A program made the translations under genes and the position numbers. Source: Parabacteroides sp. (GTDB lineage: Bacteria; Bacteroidota; Bacteroidia; Bacteroidales; Tannerellaceae). From it: a stretch of 5,614 nt of DNA. Below, piece by piece: positions 5,569-5,614 of the stretch (within the stretch, counting starts at the first letter, position 1; each line of letters starts with the position of its first letter). The stretch spans positions 898 to 6,511 of the forward strand of contig DXRF01000182.1 of the NCBI GenBank assembly GCA_019411205.1, read 5' to 3'. The notes beneath the pieces are model-generated. The model was not told where the DNA came from. It ran no database searches and was given only the letters and a program-made list of their open reading frames with translations.

Positions 5569-5601
5569 TTTGGCGGGAAGATTGTTAAAGGTTTATAATT
5601 G
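5569..5601 (+). promoter_or_regulatory. Candidate promoter for a gene beyond the right edge
   Basis: TTTG (5569-5572), a 21-base spacer and TATAATTG (5594-5601) fit the Bacteroidales TTTG/TAnnTTTG pattern with one mismatch in the -7 box. It lies 25 bases after the htrA stop codon, where no clear terminator is visible; the only nearby structure is the small palindrome ATAACGTTAT (5549-5558). The gene it would serve is not in the window. Confidence 0.3.
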
Positions 5602-5614
5602 GCTGGGTGTAGGG

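Overview
This window looks like ordinary chromosomal DNA from the phylum Bacteroidota, most likely order Bacteroidales (Bacteroides or Parabacteroides). The case rests on three things. The RNase P RNA gene has a clean TAnnTTTG -7 element of the Bacteroides primary sigma factor type exactly where its transcript should begin. Most gene starts lack a well-placed Shine-Dalgarno sequence. The protein families (long YihY/BrkB membrane protein, MATE exporter, Do-type HtrA with two PDZ domains) and the AT-rich spacer repeats are typical of that group. The genus is an inference.

Layout from left to right: the C-terminal part of a nitroreductase-family flavoenzyme (1-366, +, cut by the window edge) converges on a MATE-family multidrug/Na+ or H+ antiporter (410-1765, -). 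A long AT-rich inverted repeat lies at the junction and includes the end of the MATE gene. Next come a YihY/BrkB (UPF0761) inner-membrane protein with a probable winged-helix C-terminal domain (1801-3159, -) and the type A RNase P RNA gene rnpB (about 3257-3611, -). rnpB, the BrkB-family gene and the MATE gene all read leftward with short gaps, so read-through from the rnpB promoter is possible. On the other side of a 361-base divergent intergenic region is a complete HtrA/Deg-family periplasmic serine protease (3973-5544, +). The last 70 bases hold only a weak candidate promoter for a gene outside the window.

The best non-coding result is rnpB: a 10-bp P1 helix, the P4 strands, the GGTGAGGTAAGAGCTCACC conserved block and a GNRA-capped hairpin can all be read directly. 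Spurious ORFs across it should be discarded. The most interesting unexplained structure is the rnpB-BrkB spacer. It can form an 18-bp stem whose only two non-Watson-Crick positions are G-U wobbles in the leftward transcript, and a direct repeat offers a mutually exclusive pairing next to the BrkB start. I see no CRISPR array, transposon, phage gene, tRNA or convincing new multi-gene system; the window is mainly housekeeping and envelope functions.
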